Positions 1 to 8,203 of a stretch of 54,372 nucleotides of DNA are shown piece after piece. Below the pieces are notes generated by a model. It was not told the origin of the DNA. It worked only from the letters and a program-made list of their open reading frames with translations, and did not search any database. Source of the DNA: Vibrio sp. RE88 (GTDB lineage: Bacteria > Pseudomonadota > Gammaproteobacteria > Enterobacterales > Vibrionaceae); the NCBI RefSeq assembly GCF_013113835.1, contig NZ_VTYQ01000018.1, positions 1 through 54,372 on the forward strand, read 5' to 3'. The position numbers and the translations under genes were made by a program. Numbering within the stretch: position 1 is the first letter of the stretch; the number at the start of each line of letters is the position of its first letter.

Positions 1-62
1 TTGGTTAGAATACCGGCCTGTCACGCCGGGGGTCGCGGGTTCGAGTCCCGTCCGCTCCGCCA
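1..62 (+). tRNA. tRNA-Asp (GTC), 5' end cut by window
   Basis: Only the 3' part of the gene is in the window. The anticodon stem-loop is visible: CCGGC at 13-17, loop with anticodon GTC at 20-22, and GCCGG at 25-29. The T-arm with TTCGAGTCC and an encoded CCA end at 60-62 follow. GTC reads aspartate codons. In Vibrio, tRNA-Asp is commonly the last gene of an rRNA operon after 5S, so an rRNA operon probably lies just upstream. A terminator follows directly. Confidence 0.95.
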
Positions 63-71
63 CTTATTCAG

Positions 72-103
72 AAAAAGCCCTAACAGCGATGTTAGGGCTT
101 TTT
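72..103 (+). terminator. Intrinsic terminator after tRNA-Asp
   Basis: The arms AAAAAGCCCTAAC (72-84) and GTTAGGGCTTTTT (91-103) form a perfect 13-bp stem with a 6-nt loop and a T tract. It sits 10 nt after the tRNA CCA end and should end the rRNA/tRNA transcript. Confidence 0.92.
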
Positions 104-169
104 CATATCTAAGATTTTGGTCTGCGATAACCCTAAACTAGGCGTCCCTGCCGTCAGCTCCTTATCAAG

Positions 170-195
170 AAACCCAGTCTTCGGATTGGGTTTTA
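170..195 (+). terminator. Second intrinsic terminator (UUCG loop)
   Basis: AACCCAGTC (171-179) pairs with GATTGGGTT (184-192, one G-U pair) around a TTCG tetraloop and is followed by more T residues. It lies about 70 nt after the first terminator and looks like a backup stop for the rRNA operon. Outer arms CCCTAAAC (131-138) and GTTTAGGG (198-205) could extend the fold. Confidence 0.7.
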
Positions 196-626
196 TCGTT
201 TAGGGACAATGGTGTTTCTTTGAAGGGAATGAATCTCTCTTGAGCACAAACTCAGCGACCCGCACTTATTCTATACCTCATCAGCCATGATGGGGCCTCT
301 TTGTTTGTGCGAAGTTGTCGCTTGCAACTAACAAGTCCCGAACGTATTCGCGTCCAACTACCCACAAAGCTGAGCTACTACTTATATAGAGATACTGTCC
401 TCCGGCTAGGCTTTGTTGTTGGTGTATGCATCGTTTCTTTAGAGAACAAATCACATAAAGATTGGCCCGTCTGATCGGGTGCGGAATACTTAGGAAATTT
501 AGGAATTGGTAGCCCAGACGACTCTTTCTAAGGTATTCAACGGGCAACTTAGTAGGTTTAGGCGTTCTACCCTTAACGTTCCATTACGGGCAAGCGGGAG
601 TGTCGTTAGGTTTAGTTATTTAGGTA
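196..626. other. rRNA-operon flank without a convincing gene
   Basis: This stretch lies between the tRNA-Asp terminators and the hemY terminator. The minus strand is open for 88 codons at 281-547, but the predicted peptide has no recognisable domain. It starts downstream of the inward-facing hemY terminator and shows no clear ribosome binding site. I recall similar peptides being annotated next to rRNA/tRNA loci in other vibrios but cannot verify that here. It is best described as a possibly repeated rRNA-flank sequence, not as a gene. Confidence 0.4.
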
Positions 627-653
627 ATAAAAAGCCGACCTGACGGTCGGCTT
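627..653 (-). terminator. Terminator of the hem operon
   Basis: AAGCCGACC (632-640) and GGTCGGCTT (645-653) form a 9-bp stem with loop TGAC. Read on the minus strand it is followed by a run of T. It sits 20 nt beyond the hemY stop codon and ends the hemCDXY transcript. Confidence 0.85.
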
Positions 654-673
654 AGTTCGTAGAGATTAACGTT

Positions 674-1852
674 TTACGCTTGGACTAAAGTCAGCGCTTT
701 CTTTGACACCTCATGGGCGGCTTTGGTCATATTCTGTTTCTCTAGTGCATCGGCTAAATAAGAGTAATCAGATACGCTGGAACGGACTGACAGCGCTTTT
801 TCTAAGTGCTGCTGTGCCTCAGACCAGTTTTCATTTCTTAAGTGGAACTGGGCAAGTGCACTGTGTGCTGGGGCATTGTTGCCATCTTTCCTTAACACGT
901 CTTCTAGGAACACAACGACAGGATGATCGTCCGCTAGATTCATATCAGGCAGCAATGCATAGAGGTCTGAATCTGGATGCTTTTTGAGATTCTCTTTGAC
1001 TAGCGTAAAGGCTTCGCTGTCTGCTTTGCGAGCCATAAGCTGCTTGGCAAAGCACTCGACTAAGTGAGTGTCGCTTTTCAGTTTGCGGGTAAGGCTATAC
1101 CAATGAGCGATCAGTCCTTCACTGCCTTTTTGCTCTGCTACTTCCTCTAACAAACCGCATTGAGCACGTTGGGTTAGCTGAGCCTGCTCATCTTTAGTGA
1201 TGATTTTGCTTTTCACTAGTGTAGATAAGGTATTCAGCAGTGGTTGCCACATCTTAAGTTCAATGTAGACATTTTTTAGCAGATTAAGAACGATGCGATT
1301 ATTTGGGTAGCTGGATTTCAGTTGAGATAACGTTTCAAATGCCGCAGTGTAATTTGCTTCTCTGACTTGCTGCTTGGCTCTCGTGAGCTCAACTGCTAAC
1401 AGAGCATTTTCCTGCTCAGATGCCAGTTTAAGGTAGTGGTCACGCTTTTCATTGTCTCCCAGTCCTTGCGCTGCTTCTGAAGCGACTAGGTAACACAGTA
1501 GCGGCATATCATGATGATTTGCCCAGCGAGTGACTTTCTTTTCTGCTAGTTTGAAGTCACCTTCAAGCAACTTGATAATACCTTCATTGGTATAGCGGCG
1601 AGAGCGACGCATCTTACGCACACTGAAGTAATTCCAGGTTGCTGAGCTGGCATAAAGGGTTTTCTTGATCAGAAACTCTAGGCCAAACAGCGCGGCTAAT
1701 GTCGCAATAACAAATATCACCAAGGTCGTGACACTCATTTCGATGGTTTTATCTGCCACCGAGATCAGTACGTAGCCCTGCTGGCCAGCATATTGGGTTC
1801 CGGCAAACAGCCCAGCCCCTAAGACGACGAAGAGAAAAATGATTCTGAACAT
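674..1852 (-). CDS. hemY: HemY, heme-pathway-associated TPR membrane protein
   Basis: This 392-residue protein has the HemY layout: two N-terminal membrane helices (about residues 4-24 and 43-62), then a long helical region of TPR-like repeats (about 100-390) facing the periplasm or cytoplasmic membrane surface. The gammaproteobacterial HemY family is linked by operon position to heme synthesis, but it is not an enzyme and its exact role is unsettled. It is unrelated to the protoporphyrinogen oxidase also called HemY in Bacillus. The start codon overlaps the hemX stop by one base (TAATG), indicating translational coupling. It is the last gene of hemC-hemD-hemX-hemY and is followed by a strong terminator. 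Confidence 0.93.
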   Translation of the reverse strand: MFRIIFLFVVLGAGLFAGTQYAGQQGYVLISVADKTIEMSVTTLVIFVIATLAALFGLEFLIKKTLYASSATWNYFSVRKMRRSRRYTNEGIIKLLEGDFKLAEKKVTRWANHHDMPLLCYLVASEAAQGLGDNEKRDHYLKLASEQENALLAVELTRAKQQVREANYTAAFETLSQLKSSYPNNRIVLNLLKNVYIELKMWQPLLNTLSTLVKSKIITKDEQAQLTQRAQCGLLEEVAEQKGSEGLIAHWYSLTRKLKSDTHLVECFAKQLMARKADSEAFTLVKENLKKHPDSDLYALLPDMNLADDHPVVVFLEDVLRKDGNNAPAHSALAQFHLRNENWSEAQQHLEKALSVRSSVSDYSYLADALEKQNMTKAAHEVSKKALTLVQA

Positions 1853-3057
1853 TATTTCTCCTCCGTAACCAGAGTGGTCACTTCACGGCGCAAGCGGTCA
1901 CGAATAACGTCGGACAGAATTTGCTGTGTTTCAAGTTTCACCGGGTAGTCGACTTGTACATTCTGCTTGCTTAGCATTTCCAGAGTTTTATTGAACTCGA
2001 TAACGGTGTTGGCGTCTTGATTGAAGAATGAACTCGACCATTTGTCGGCAGTTGTTAATGCTGTCTGATAAATATCTTGCTGCTCAACGTACACCGCTTT
2101 AATCGCCGTTTCTAATTTGGCCTTAATGTTTTCTTTAAGATAGAAGTGTTGCTCTGGCGATAACAAAGGAATGACATTGCCATCTCGGGTACGGAAGGTA
2201 ATGAAATTCTCTGAGAAGTCTTTGAGTGAAGTCATCAGGTTATCTTTCCAATCATAGATGTCTTCGGAGACCTGTTGCTCTTTCTGCTCTGGCGCTTCAG
2301 GAAGAATGGCATTGGCTAACGGAAGGCTGTCGACTTGCTGCTGCAGCGCCGTTAATCTGAGGACTAGGCCTTCACGATCGATAATGGGTACAGACTTAAG
2401 TTTCGTAATGTCATTGGCCATTGATTTACGTAACGGCACCAAGCTTGGGTCGTTTAACGCCGCGATTCGCTGATCGGCGCTTTCCATCAGTTTGGTGGCG
2501 CTGACGGCATCATGTTCGAGAAACAGCTTTCGCCCCGCCAGTTTTACTAGATAATCTGCTTCCGCTAATAGCCAGTCGTTCGGACGACGACCTTTTACGT
2601 CAGCAATCGCAAGCTGCAAGCTTTCAATGCTTTTTTGCTGCTGTGATAAAACAGTTTCTGTCTTGTGAGTGATCTCTGTGGCTTTGGCTAACGTTGCTTG
2701 CTGAGTTGCGGTTAAATCCTGCTGAACAGAAGCGGTAGTTTGTTCCAGTTGCTTTTGCAGTGCTTCAATTTGAGATTGGTACTGCGCATTTTGTTGCTGC
2801 ATCTGGAATGTTAAACCGCCACCAAATATCAGTGAAATCACGATCGCAACAGCACTGAGTTTAACCCCGCGCTTGGCATTTTTTTCTTGTTTGGCAGTGT
2901 CTGTTGACGCTGTAGGTTCAGACTTTTTATCGGAAGACGTAGAGGGAGATTCAGACGCATTAGAAGTATTGTTGGAAGACTCGTGAGTCTCAGCAGATGA
3001 CGCTGTTTCTTGGTCTTTCTCAGGTTCAATGTGGTCGTTTTTATTTTTACTTGTCAT
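1852..3057 (-). CDS. hemX: HemX, membrane-anchored uroporphyrinogen-operon protein
   Basis: This 401-residue protein has an N-terminal cytoplasmic tail of about 65 residues rich in Ser, Thr and Glu. One membrane helix follows (about 68-84), then a Gln-rich coiled coil (about 85-155), then the conserved HemX domain. The family is sometimes labelled uroporphyrinogen-III C-methyltransferase, but I see no SAM-binding methylase motifs, so that enzymatic label is probably wrong. A more likely role is assembly or regulation of heme-synthesis enzymes at the membrane. It starts 15 bp after hemD, with an AGGA ribosome site, and overlaps hemY by one base. Confidence 0.92.
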   Translation of the reverse strand: MTSKNKNDHIEPEKDQETASSAETHESSNNTSNASESPSTSSDKKSEPTASTDTAKQEKNAKRGVKLSAVAIVISLIFGGGLTFQMQQQNAQYQSQIEALQKQLEQTTASVQQDLTATQQATLAKATEITHKTETVLSQQQKSIESLQLAIADVKGRRPNDWLLAEADYLVKLAGRKLFLEHDAVSATKLMESADQRIAALNDPSLVPLRKSMANDITKLKSVPIIDREGLVLRLTALQQQVDSLPLANAILPEAPEQKEQQVSEDIYDWKDNLMTSLKDFSENFITFRTRDGNVIPLLSPEQHFYLKENIKAKLETAIKAVYVEQQDIYQTALTTADKWSSSFFNQDANTVIEFNKTLEMLSKQNVQVDYPVKLETQQILSDVIRDRLRREVTTLVTEEK

Positions 3058-3072
3058 TGCTATTGTCCTGTT

Positions 3073-3801
3073 TCACTTTGGCCGGAGAGTAGCCAGTAAA
3101 TCCTTATTGGAAGCGCTTACTGTGTTGGTTATATGAAGAAACCCCATTTGTTGCGCTTCATTTGCGATACGTGCACTCGGTACATAAAGTTGAAGCCCGA
3201 ATGCCCAGTTCAATTGCGCTTGTGTAAGCTGTGATACAAAGTAACTCAGCTGACCTGAACTGGTGATGACTAACTGTTGAATATGTTTATCCTGCCAGAA
3301 AGGTACGAATAAATCTGAGTCAAAAGCAAGGTTTTCTCGTTTGTATACTTCAAGATAACTGACCTGAGCGCCTCGAGATCTAAGTGTCTCGTAGATTAGC
3401 TCTCGGCCGCCGTTGCCTCGTAGGATAACGACCTTTTTGCCTTTGACTTTTTTTAGTATGTCCAGCTCGAGCAAATGCTCGCTGTCACCAACGTCGGGGT
3501 AGTGTACTTTTTGCTGGCTGAGTTTGCTTAAAACATGTGCAGTTTTTTGACCGACGGCAATGTAGGTGGTTGTTTGCGGCCATTCTTGCTGAGATGTAAA
3601 GGCTTGTTGTGTGAGCGTTACCGCATGTTGGCTGACGGCAAGAATACAATCGAACTGATTAAGCTGAGTGGCAATGCCGGAGAGATCTTTCCCCGGCAGG
3701 ATTTCGATAAGAGGCTGATGAAGCGCACAGATACCTGCGCTGTTGAGTTGTTGGCAGAGTGAGCGGCCTTGTTCACCTGGCCGGGTAATCAACACCGCCA
3801 T
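3073..3801 (-). CDS. hemD: Uroporphyrinogen-III synthase
   Basis: This 242-residue protein matches the length and two-lobed organisation of HemD, which closes hydroxymethylbilane to uroporphyrinogen III with inversion of ring D. The family is weakly conserved. The supporting features are the N-terminal LITRPGEQG segment, the central AVGQKTA segment, the VVILRGNGGRE segment and the VITSSGQL segment near residue 170. It follows hemC by only 4 bp, consistent with a shared message that supplies consecutive enzymes of the heme pathway. Confidence 0.93.
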   Translation of the reverse strand: MAVLITRPGEQGRSLCQQLNSAGICALHQPLIEILPGKDLSGIATQLNQFDCILAVSQHAVTLTQQAFTSQQEWPQTTTYIAVGQKTAHVLSKLSQQKVHYPDVGDSEHLLELDILKKVKGKKVVILRGNGGRELIYETLRSRGAQVSYLEVYKRENLAFDSDLFVPFWQDKHIQQLVITSSGQLSYFVSQLTQAQLNWAFGLQLYVPSARIANEAQQMGFLHITNTVSASNKDLLATLRPK

Positions 3802-3805
3802 GGAG

Positions 3806-4744
3806 TTACTCGTGATCCGCGTACAGTCTAGTCAAAATATCGCGAGCACCGTCATCCAGCAGTTGGTTGGCCAATGTTACCCCAAGTTTCTCAGCGTCGG
3901 CGCGCGAGCCTTTGATTTCGCCACGCACAATCTTTGAGCCGTCAGGCTCGCCGACAAGCGCGCGCAACCAGATGTTATCACCATCCAGCAGGGAGTAACT
4001 GCCAATAGGCACCTGACAACCTCCTTCCAAGGTTAAGTTCATTGCGCGCTCACACAGTACGCGGTCAGCGGTATCTTTGTGGTTGAGTGGTTCAAGTAGC
4101 TTGATAAGACGTTCATCATCTAGGCGACATTCAATGCCGACTGCCCCTTGACCGACAGCAGGCAGAGACTGCTCAGGTTCAATAAAACTGCGAATTCGCT
4201 CTTCTAGCTCTAGGCGTTTCAAGCCTGCTGCTGCAAGGATGATGGCATCATATTCGCCAGCATCAAGCTTACCTAAACGCGTTCCTACGTTGCCACGCAG
4301 CTCCTTGATGACCAGATCTGGGCGGTATTCCTTGATCTGACATTGACGGCGCAGACTGCAAGTGCCGACAACCGCACCTTGCGGCAGTTCGTCAATGTTA
4401 GCGTAGGTATTAGAAACGAAAGCGTCACGAGGATCTTCACGCTCACAAATCGTAACTAGCCCTAGGCCTTCTGGAAAATCAACAGGCACATCTTTCATTG
4501 AGTGAACTGCCAAATCTGCGCGCCCTTCCAGCATGGCGACTTCGAGCTCTTTGACGAACAAACCTTTACCGCCGACTTTCGCTAATGGAGTGTCAAGAAT
4601 GACATCGCCTTTCGTCACCATAGTTACAAGCTCCACTTCTAAACCAGGGTGTGCTGCTTGAAGGGCATCTCGTACGTAGTAGGCTTGCCAGAGGGCAAGA
4701 GGGCTTTTGCGTGTTGCAATTCGAATAGGAGTCGATTGTGTCAT
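3806..4744 (-). CDS. hemC: Porphobilinogen deaminase (hydroxymethylbilane synthase)
   Basis: This 312-residue enzyme polymerises four porphobilinogens into hydroxymethylbilane using a covalently bound dipyrromethane cofactor. The cofactor-binding cysteine lies in the GGCQVPIGSY motif near residue 240. Other hallmarks are the RKSPLALWQ start, HSMKDVP and GTCSLRRQ. The chosen start gives MTQSTPIR, as usual for the family; an in-frame ATG 42 bp upstream would add 14 atypical residues. It is the first gene of the hem operon and is divergent from cyaA, the arrangement known in enterobacteria. Confidence 0.95.
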   Translation of the reverse strand: MTQSTPIRIATRKSPLALWQAYYVRDALQAAHPGLEVELVTMVTKGDVILDTPLAKVGGKGLFVKELEVAMLEGRADLAVHSMKDVPVDFPEGLGLVTICEREDPRDAFVSNTYANIDELPQGAVVGTCSLRRQCQIKEYRPDLVIKELRGNVGTRLGKLDAGEYDAIILAAAGLKRLELEERIRSFIEPEQSLPAVGQGAVGIECRLDDERLIKLLEPLNHKDTADRVLCERAMNLTLEGGCQVPIGSYSLLDGDNIWLRALVGEPDGSKIVRGEIKGSRADAEKLGVTLANQLLDDGARDILTRLYADHE

Positions 4745-4994
4745 GATGGTCTTTGAATAACAGTTCAGATGGGCTAATCCTACCATTCTCCAAGAAAAAG
4801 TCTTAATGCTAGATCATTTCGATGAATGTCAGACGTCGGGCTAGCAGAAAATATTCAAAATAGTGTGATGAGTATCTCGTTTGTAAAATGGGCTATTATT
4901 ACAAAAGGCGGATACGTACCACACTATGTCGCGAGCATATTGATTAACAAAACAATGTCGATTCGATCGTACATTTCTTTACCAATCGAAATAA

Positions 4995-5016
4995 AAGTGT
5001 TAAATTGATCACGTTT
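4995..5016 (+). promoter_or_regulatory. CRP-cAMP site in the cyaA leader
   Basis: The 22-bp site has half-sites TGTTA (4998-5002) and TCACG (5009-5013) separated by 6 bp, close to TGTGA-N6-TCACA. From memory, the core GTGTTAAATTGATCACG is the same as the CRP site at the E. coli cyaA P2 promoter, where CRP-cAMP represses cyaA. The same feedback on cAMP synthesis is likely here. It lies 63 bp before the TTG start codon. Confidence 0.78.
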
Positions 5017-5078
5017 TGTTAGTGCTTTAGAACAATTTGTCGTCAGGGCACAGTTAGGAATCAACCAAGGAATCACCC

Positions 5079-7607
5079 TTGCAGGCTTATACAAAGACGC
5101 TTATTCAGAGACTTGATAACCTAAACCAGCAGCGTATTGAGCGCGCGCTGGCTCTTATGGATATGCAAAGTCAGCGTGTTTTCCATCTGATTCCTACCCT
5201 TCTTCACTTCAACCACCCAGTCATCCCCGGCTATTACGACTCTCAAGTTCCTTTTGGTGTATACGGTCTCGAATTCAATGAGGTGCAACAGCAGTTTGTT
5301 GAAGATACTGAACTGACGATAGGTCAGTCGCTTCGGACCAGTGCAGAGCCCGCTATTCTCGGCTTGTATACCATGGGTAGTACTTCGTCGATTGGACAGA
5401 GTACCTCAAGCGATCTTGATATCTGGGTGTGTGTCTCACCATCAATGAGCTGTGAAGAAAGAGAGTGCCTGACCAATAAGTGTTTGTTGATTACCGATTG
5501 GGCTCAGACTCAAGGCGTTGAGGCGAATTTCTTCCTGATGGATGAAGAGCGTTTTCGCACCAATCGCTCAGAAGAAATGACCGGTGACAACTGTGGCTCG
5601 TCCCAACACTTATTACTATTAGATGAATTCTATCGCTCTGCCGTTCGTCTTGCTGGTCAGCGTTTACTGTGGCAAATCGTGCCGCCTGAGATGGAAGAGT
5701 GCTACGACGAATACGTTCGCGATTTATGCAGCCAAGGTTACATTGATTGCTCGCAGTGGATTGACTTTGGTCAGCTGAACCGCATTCCAGCCGAAGAGTA
5801 TTTTGGCTCGAACTTGTGGCAGTTGTATAAGAGTATCGATTCACCTTACAAGTCGGTGCTAAAAGCAATCCTACTTGAAGCGTATTCGTGGGAGTACCCA
5901 AATACTCAACTGCTGAGCATTGATACTAAGCGTCGCTTTTTTGCCCATGCGCCTGATCTCTATGGCATGGATGCGTATTACTTGATGCTTGAAAAGGTGA
6001 CCCGTTACCTTGAGCGAATTGGCGACCACACCCGCCTTGATCTGGTGCGACGCTGTTTCTATCTCAAAACGCACGAGAAGCTGTCCCGTGAGCCTGGTAT
6101 TGGCTCTGTTGCTTGGCGCCGTGAAGCGATGAGTGACATGATCCAGAAATGGAACTGGGACCACTCAGTGCTGGTTGAGCTAGACGACCGCCGTAACTGG
6201 AAAGTTGAGCAGGTTAAAGTGGTTCACCATGCTTTGCTTGATGCGCTGATGCTGAGCTATCGTAATCTGATTCAGTTTGCGCGTCGTAACGACATTACTT
6301 CTGCAATCAGTCCGCAGGACATCAGTATCTTGGCGCGTAAGCTCTACGCGGCGTTTGAGGTGTTACCGGGTAAAGTAACTTTACTCAATCCGCAGATTTC
6401 CCCAGACTTGCATGAATCTGATTTGAGCTTTATTGAAGTGAGGCCGGGGCGCACAAACCGAGCTGGCTGGTACCTCTATAAGCAACCTCTTCAGCCAGAT
6501 CGCATCCTTGGTCAGCCATTCTTAGAGCACAATGAATACCTCAGTAAGTTGGTCGCTTGGTCATTCTTCAATGGCCTAATTACAGAATCGACGCGTTTGC
6601 ACTCGGTAGTTCGTGATGCTCATTTGGATATCGATAAGTTCTATCAGATGGTCAGCGATTTGCGGAATACCTTCTCATTGCGTAAGCGCCGCCCAACTAT
6701 GCAGGCATTGGCGAGTCCTTGTGAAATCAGCCAACTGGCGATGTTCATCAACTTTGAAGATGATCCAACGGCTGAGCTGAGTGGCCGCGCGCTGAAAGTG
6801 GATCTGAAAACTACCGATATTTTTAGTTTTGGCTCAAAGCAGACTTGTCTGGTTGGCAGTGTGGATTTGGTTTATCGCAACTCCTGGCATGAAGTGCGTA
6901 CGCTGCATTTCCGAGGCGAAACGGCGATGCTGGATGCACTGAAGACCATTCTGGGTAAGATGCACCAAGATGCGTTGCCACCTGAGTCGGTAGACGTGTT
7001 CTGCTACAGTAAAAACCTGCGTGGCGTGATGCGCAATATGGTGTATCAGCTTTTAGCGGAATGCATTGATTTGCGCCTTAAGCCGATTGAGCAAGAGAAA
7101 CGTCGCCGCTTTAAAGCGCTGCGTATTGCTCAACAAACGTATGGTTTGTTCTTTGAGCGCCGTGGTGTGTCTGTACAGATGTTGGAAAACTCGGTCGATT
7201 TCTACCGCAGTATCTCGACCAGTAAGCTGAAAGGTTCACCATTGCTGATGCTGGATAAAGAACAAGACTACCAGCTTCCTGAAATAGTCGACAGTTTTGC
7301 CAGTGAAGGTCTGATTCAGTTCTTCTTTGAAGATTCAGATCAAGGCTTCAATATCTATGTATTGGATGAAGCGAACCGTGTTGAGGTGTACCACCAGTTC
7401 AGTGGCATGAAAGATGAGATGATCGCCAGCGTGAACAGCTTCTATACGTCGGTTAAAGATGATAACCAAATGTCGACTCAGTTTATTAACTTCAACCTGC
7501 CTCAGTACTATCAAATCGTTCACCCTGCAGAAGGTGACTCTTACATCGTGCCATATCGTAATGATGGCGCGAACTATTCCAAGCCAAGTCGGGCCGTGAA
7601 TGCGTAA
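5079..7607 (+). CDS. cyaA: Class I adenylate cyclase
   Basis: This 842-residue protein makes cAMP from ATP and is the source of the CRP co-activator. The N-terminal half carries the catalytic nucleotidyltransferase signature around residue 100 (GSTSSIGQSTSSDLDIW, with Gly-Ser and Asp-x-Asp metal ligands). The C-terminal half is the regulatory domain through which PTS glucose control acts in enterobacteria. The start is TTG at 5079 with AAGGA about 10 bp upstream; the rare start keeps expression low and is also used by E. coli cyaA. A CRP site lies in the leader and a strong terminator follows. Confidence 0.97.
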   Translation: MQAYTKTLIQRLDNLNQQRIERALALMDMQSQRVFHLIPTLLHFNHPVIPGYYDSQVPFGVYGLEFNEVQQQFVEDTELTIGQSLRTSAEPAILGLYTMGSTSSIGQSTSSDLDIWVCVSPSMSCEERECLTNKCLLITDWAQTQGVEANFFLMDEERFRTNRSEEMTGDNCGSSQHLLLLDEFYRSAVRLAGQRLLWQIVPPEMEECYDEYVRDLCSQGYIDCSQWIDFGQLNRIPAEEYFGSNLWQLYKSIDSPYKSVLKAILLEAYSWEYPNTQLLSIDTKRRFFAHAPDLYGMDAYYLMLEKVTRYLERIGDHTRLDLVRRCFYLKTHEKLSREPGIGSVAWRREAMSDMIQKWNWDHSVLVELDDRRNWKVEQVKVVHHALLDALMLSYRNLIQFARRNDITSAISPQDISILARKLYAAFEVLPGKVTLLNPQISPDLHESDLSFIEVRPGRTNRAGWYLYKQPLQPDRILGQPFLEHNEYLSKLVAWSFFNGLITESTRLHSVVRDAHLDIDKFYQMVSDLRNTFSLRKRRPTMQALASPCEISQLAMFINFEDDPTAELSGRALKVDLKTTDIFSFGSKQTCLVGSVDLVYRNSWHEVRTLHFRGETAMLDALKTILGKMHQDALPPESVDVFCYSKNLRGVMRNMVYQLLAECIDLRLKPIEQEKRRRFKALRIAQQTYGLFFERRGVSVQMLENSVDFYRSISTSKLKGSPLLMLDKEQDYQLPEIVDSFASEGLIQFFFEDSDQGFNIYVLDEANRVEVYHQFSGMKDEMIASVNSFYTSVKDDNQMSTQFINFNLPQYYQIVHPAEGDSYIVPYRNDGANYSKPSRAVNA

Positions 7608-7618
7608 GTCTAATCAAT

Positions 7619-7648
7619 AAAAAAGAGCACTTAAGGTGCTCTTTTTTG
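7619..7648 (+). terminator. Bidirectional terminator between cyaA and cyaY
   Basis: AAAAGAGCAC (7621-7630) and GTGCTCTTTT (7636-7645) form a 10-bp stem with a 5-nt loop and T runs on both strands. It can end cyaA (plus strand) and cyaY (minus strand). Confidence 0.9.
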
Positions 7649-7668
7649 TATCCGAGTTTTACGGGGAA

Positions 7669-7983
7669 CTACACCCATTCAATTTCTTCATCCGAATGCT
7701 TTTCGCATTCCTGTTTAACCATCGCAATCAGCTCGATACCCGTTTTTGAACAGGTCCACTGATCCTCAACCATAGCGAAGTGGAAGCCGCCAGACTTAGA
7801 CGCCAGCCAGATTTCCTTCATCGGCTCCTGACGGTTAATAATGATTTGGCTACGGTCTTCAAACTCTAGGGTCATGACATTACCGGAAGTTTCGTAATCA
7901 ATGTCCGCGCCTGAATCATCAATCATTTCTTCGATGATTTGCATTTGAACATCTGCCAGCCGATGAAATTCAGTCTCGTTCAT
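7669..7983 (-). CDS. cyaY: CyaY, bacterial frataxin
   Basis: This 104-residue frataxin homologue binds iron through an acidic N-terminal helix (repeated Asp/Glu in the IIEEMIDDSGADIDYE region) and modulates the IscS-IscU iron-sulfur assembly complex. The conserved beta-sheet residues IINRQEPMKEIWLA and the W of EDQWTCSKTG are present, and the length is typical. It is convergent with cyaA and divergent from lptM, the conserved gammaproteobacterial arrangement. No other isc genes are nearby. Confidence 0.95.
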   Translation of the reverse strand: MNETEFHRLADVQMQIIEEMIDDSGADIDYETSGNVMTLEFEDRSQIIINRQEPMKEIWLASKSGGFHFAMVEDQWTCSKTGIELIAMVKQECEKHSDEEIEWV

Positions 7984-8057
7984 CCTGTTATCCTATTGCT
8001 TTTCCTGAGTGTGGTGCGATTATAGGGGGCATTGAAAGATTAATCACGACACAACCC

Positions 8058-8180
8058 ATGAAAAAATCACTAATCGCTCTGTTTCTTTTATCCGTTCTTG
8101 GTTTGGCTGGCTGCGGTCAGACAGGTCCTCTCTACATGCCTGAAGATGCATCTCAGAATGAGCAGCCTTCACAACAATAA
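8058..8180 (+). CDS. lptM: LptM (YifL) small lipoprotein
   Basis: This 40-residue lipoprotein starts MKKSLIALF and has a lipobox ending LAGC at Cys19. A QTGPLYMP segment follows, which is the family signature, then a short Gln-rich tail. E. coli LptM (formerly YifL) assists oxidative maturation of the LPS translocon LptD at the outer membrane. Position directly upstream of lysA and divergent from cyaY matches the E. coli layout. The gene is easily missed because of its size. The start ATG is followed by a positively charged KK, and the frame stops with TAA at 8178. Confidence 0.92.
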   Translation: MKKSLIALFLLSVLGLAGCGQTGPLYMPEDASQNEQPSQQ

Positions 8181-8203
8181 ATAATGACATAAGGGATAGC
8201 ACT

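Noticed and set aside
4826..5008. 60-codon open frame in the hemC-cyaA gap
   Set aside because: It covers the cyaA control region including the CRP site, has no domain, and no convincing ribosome site.
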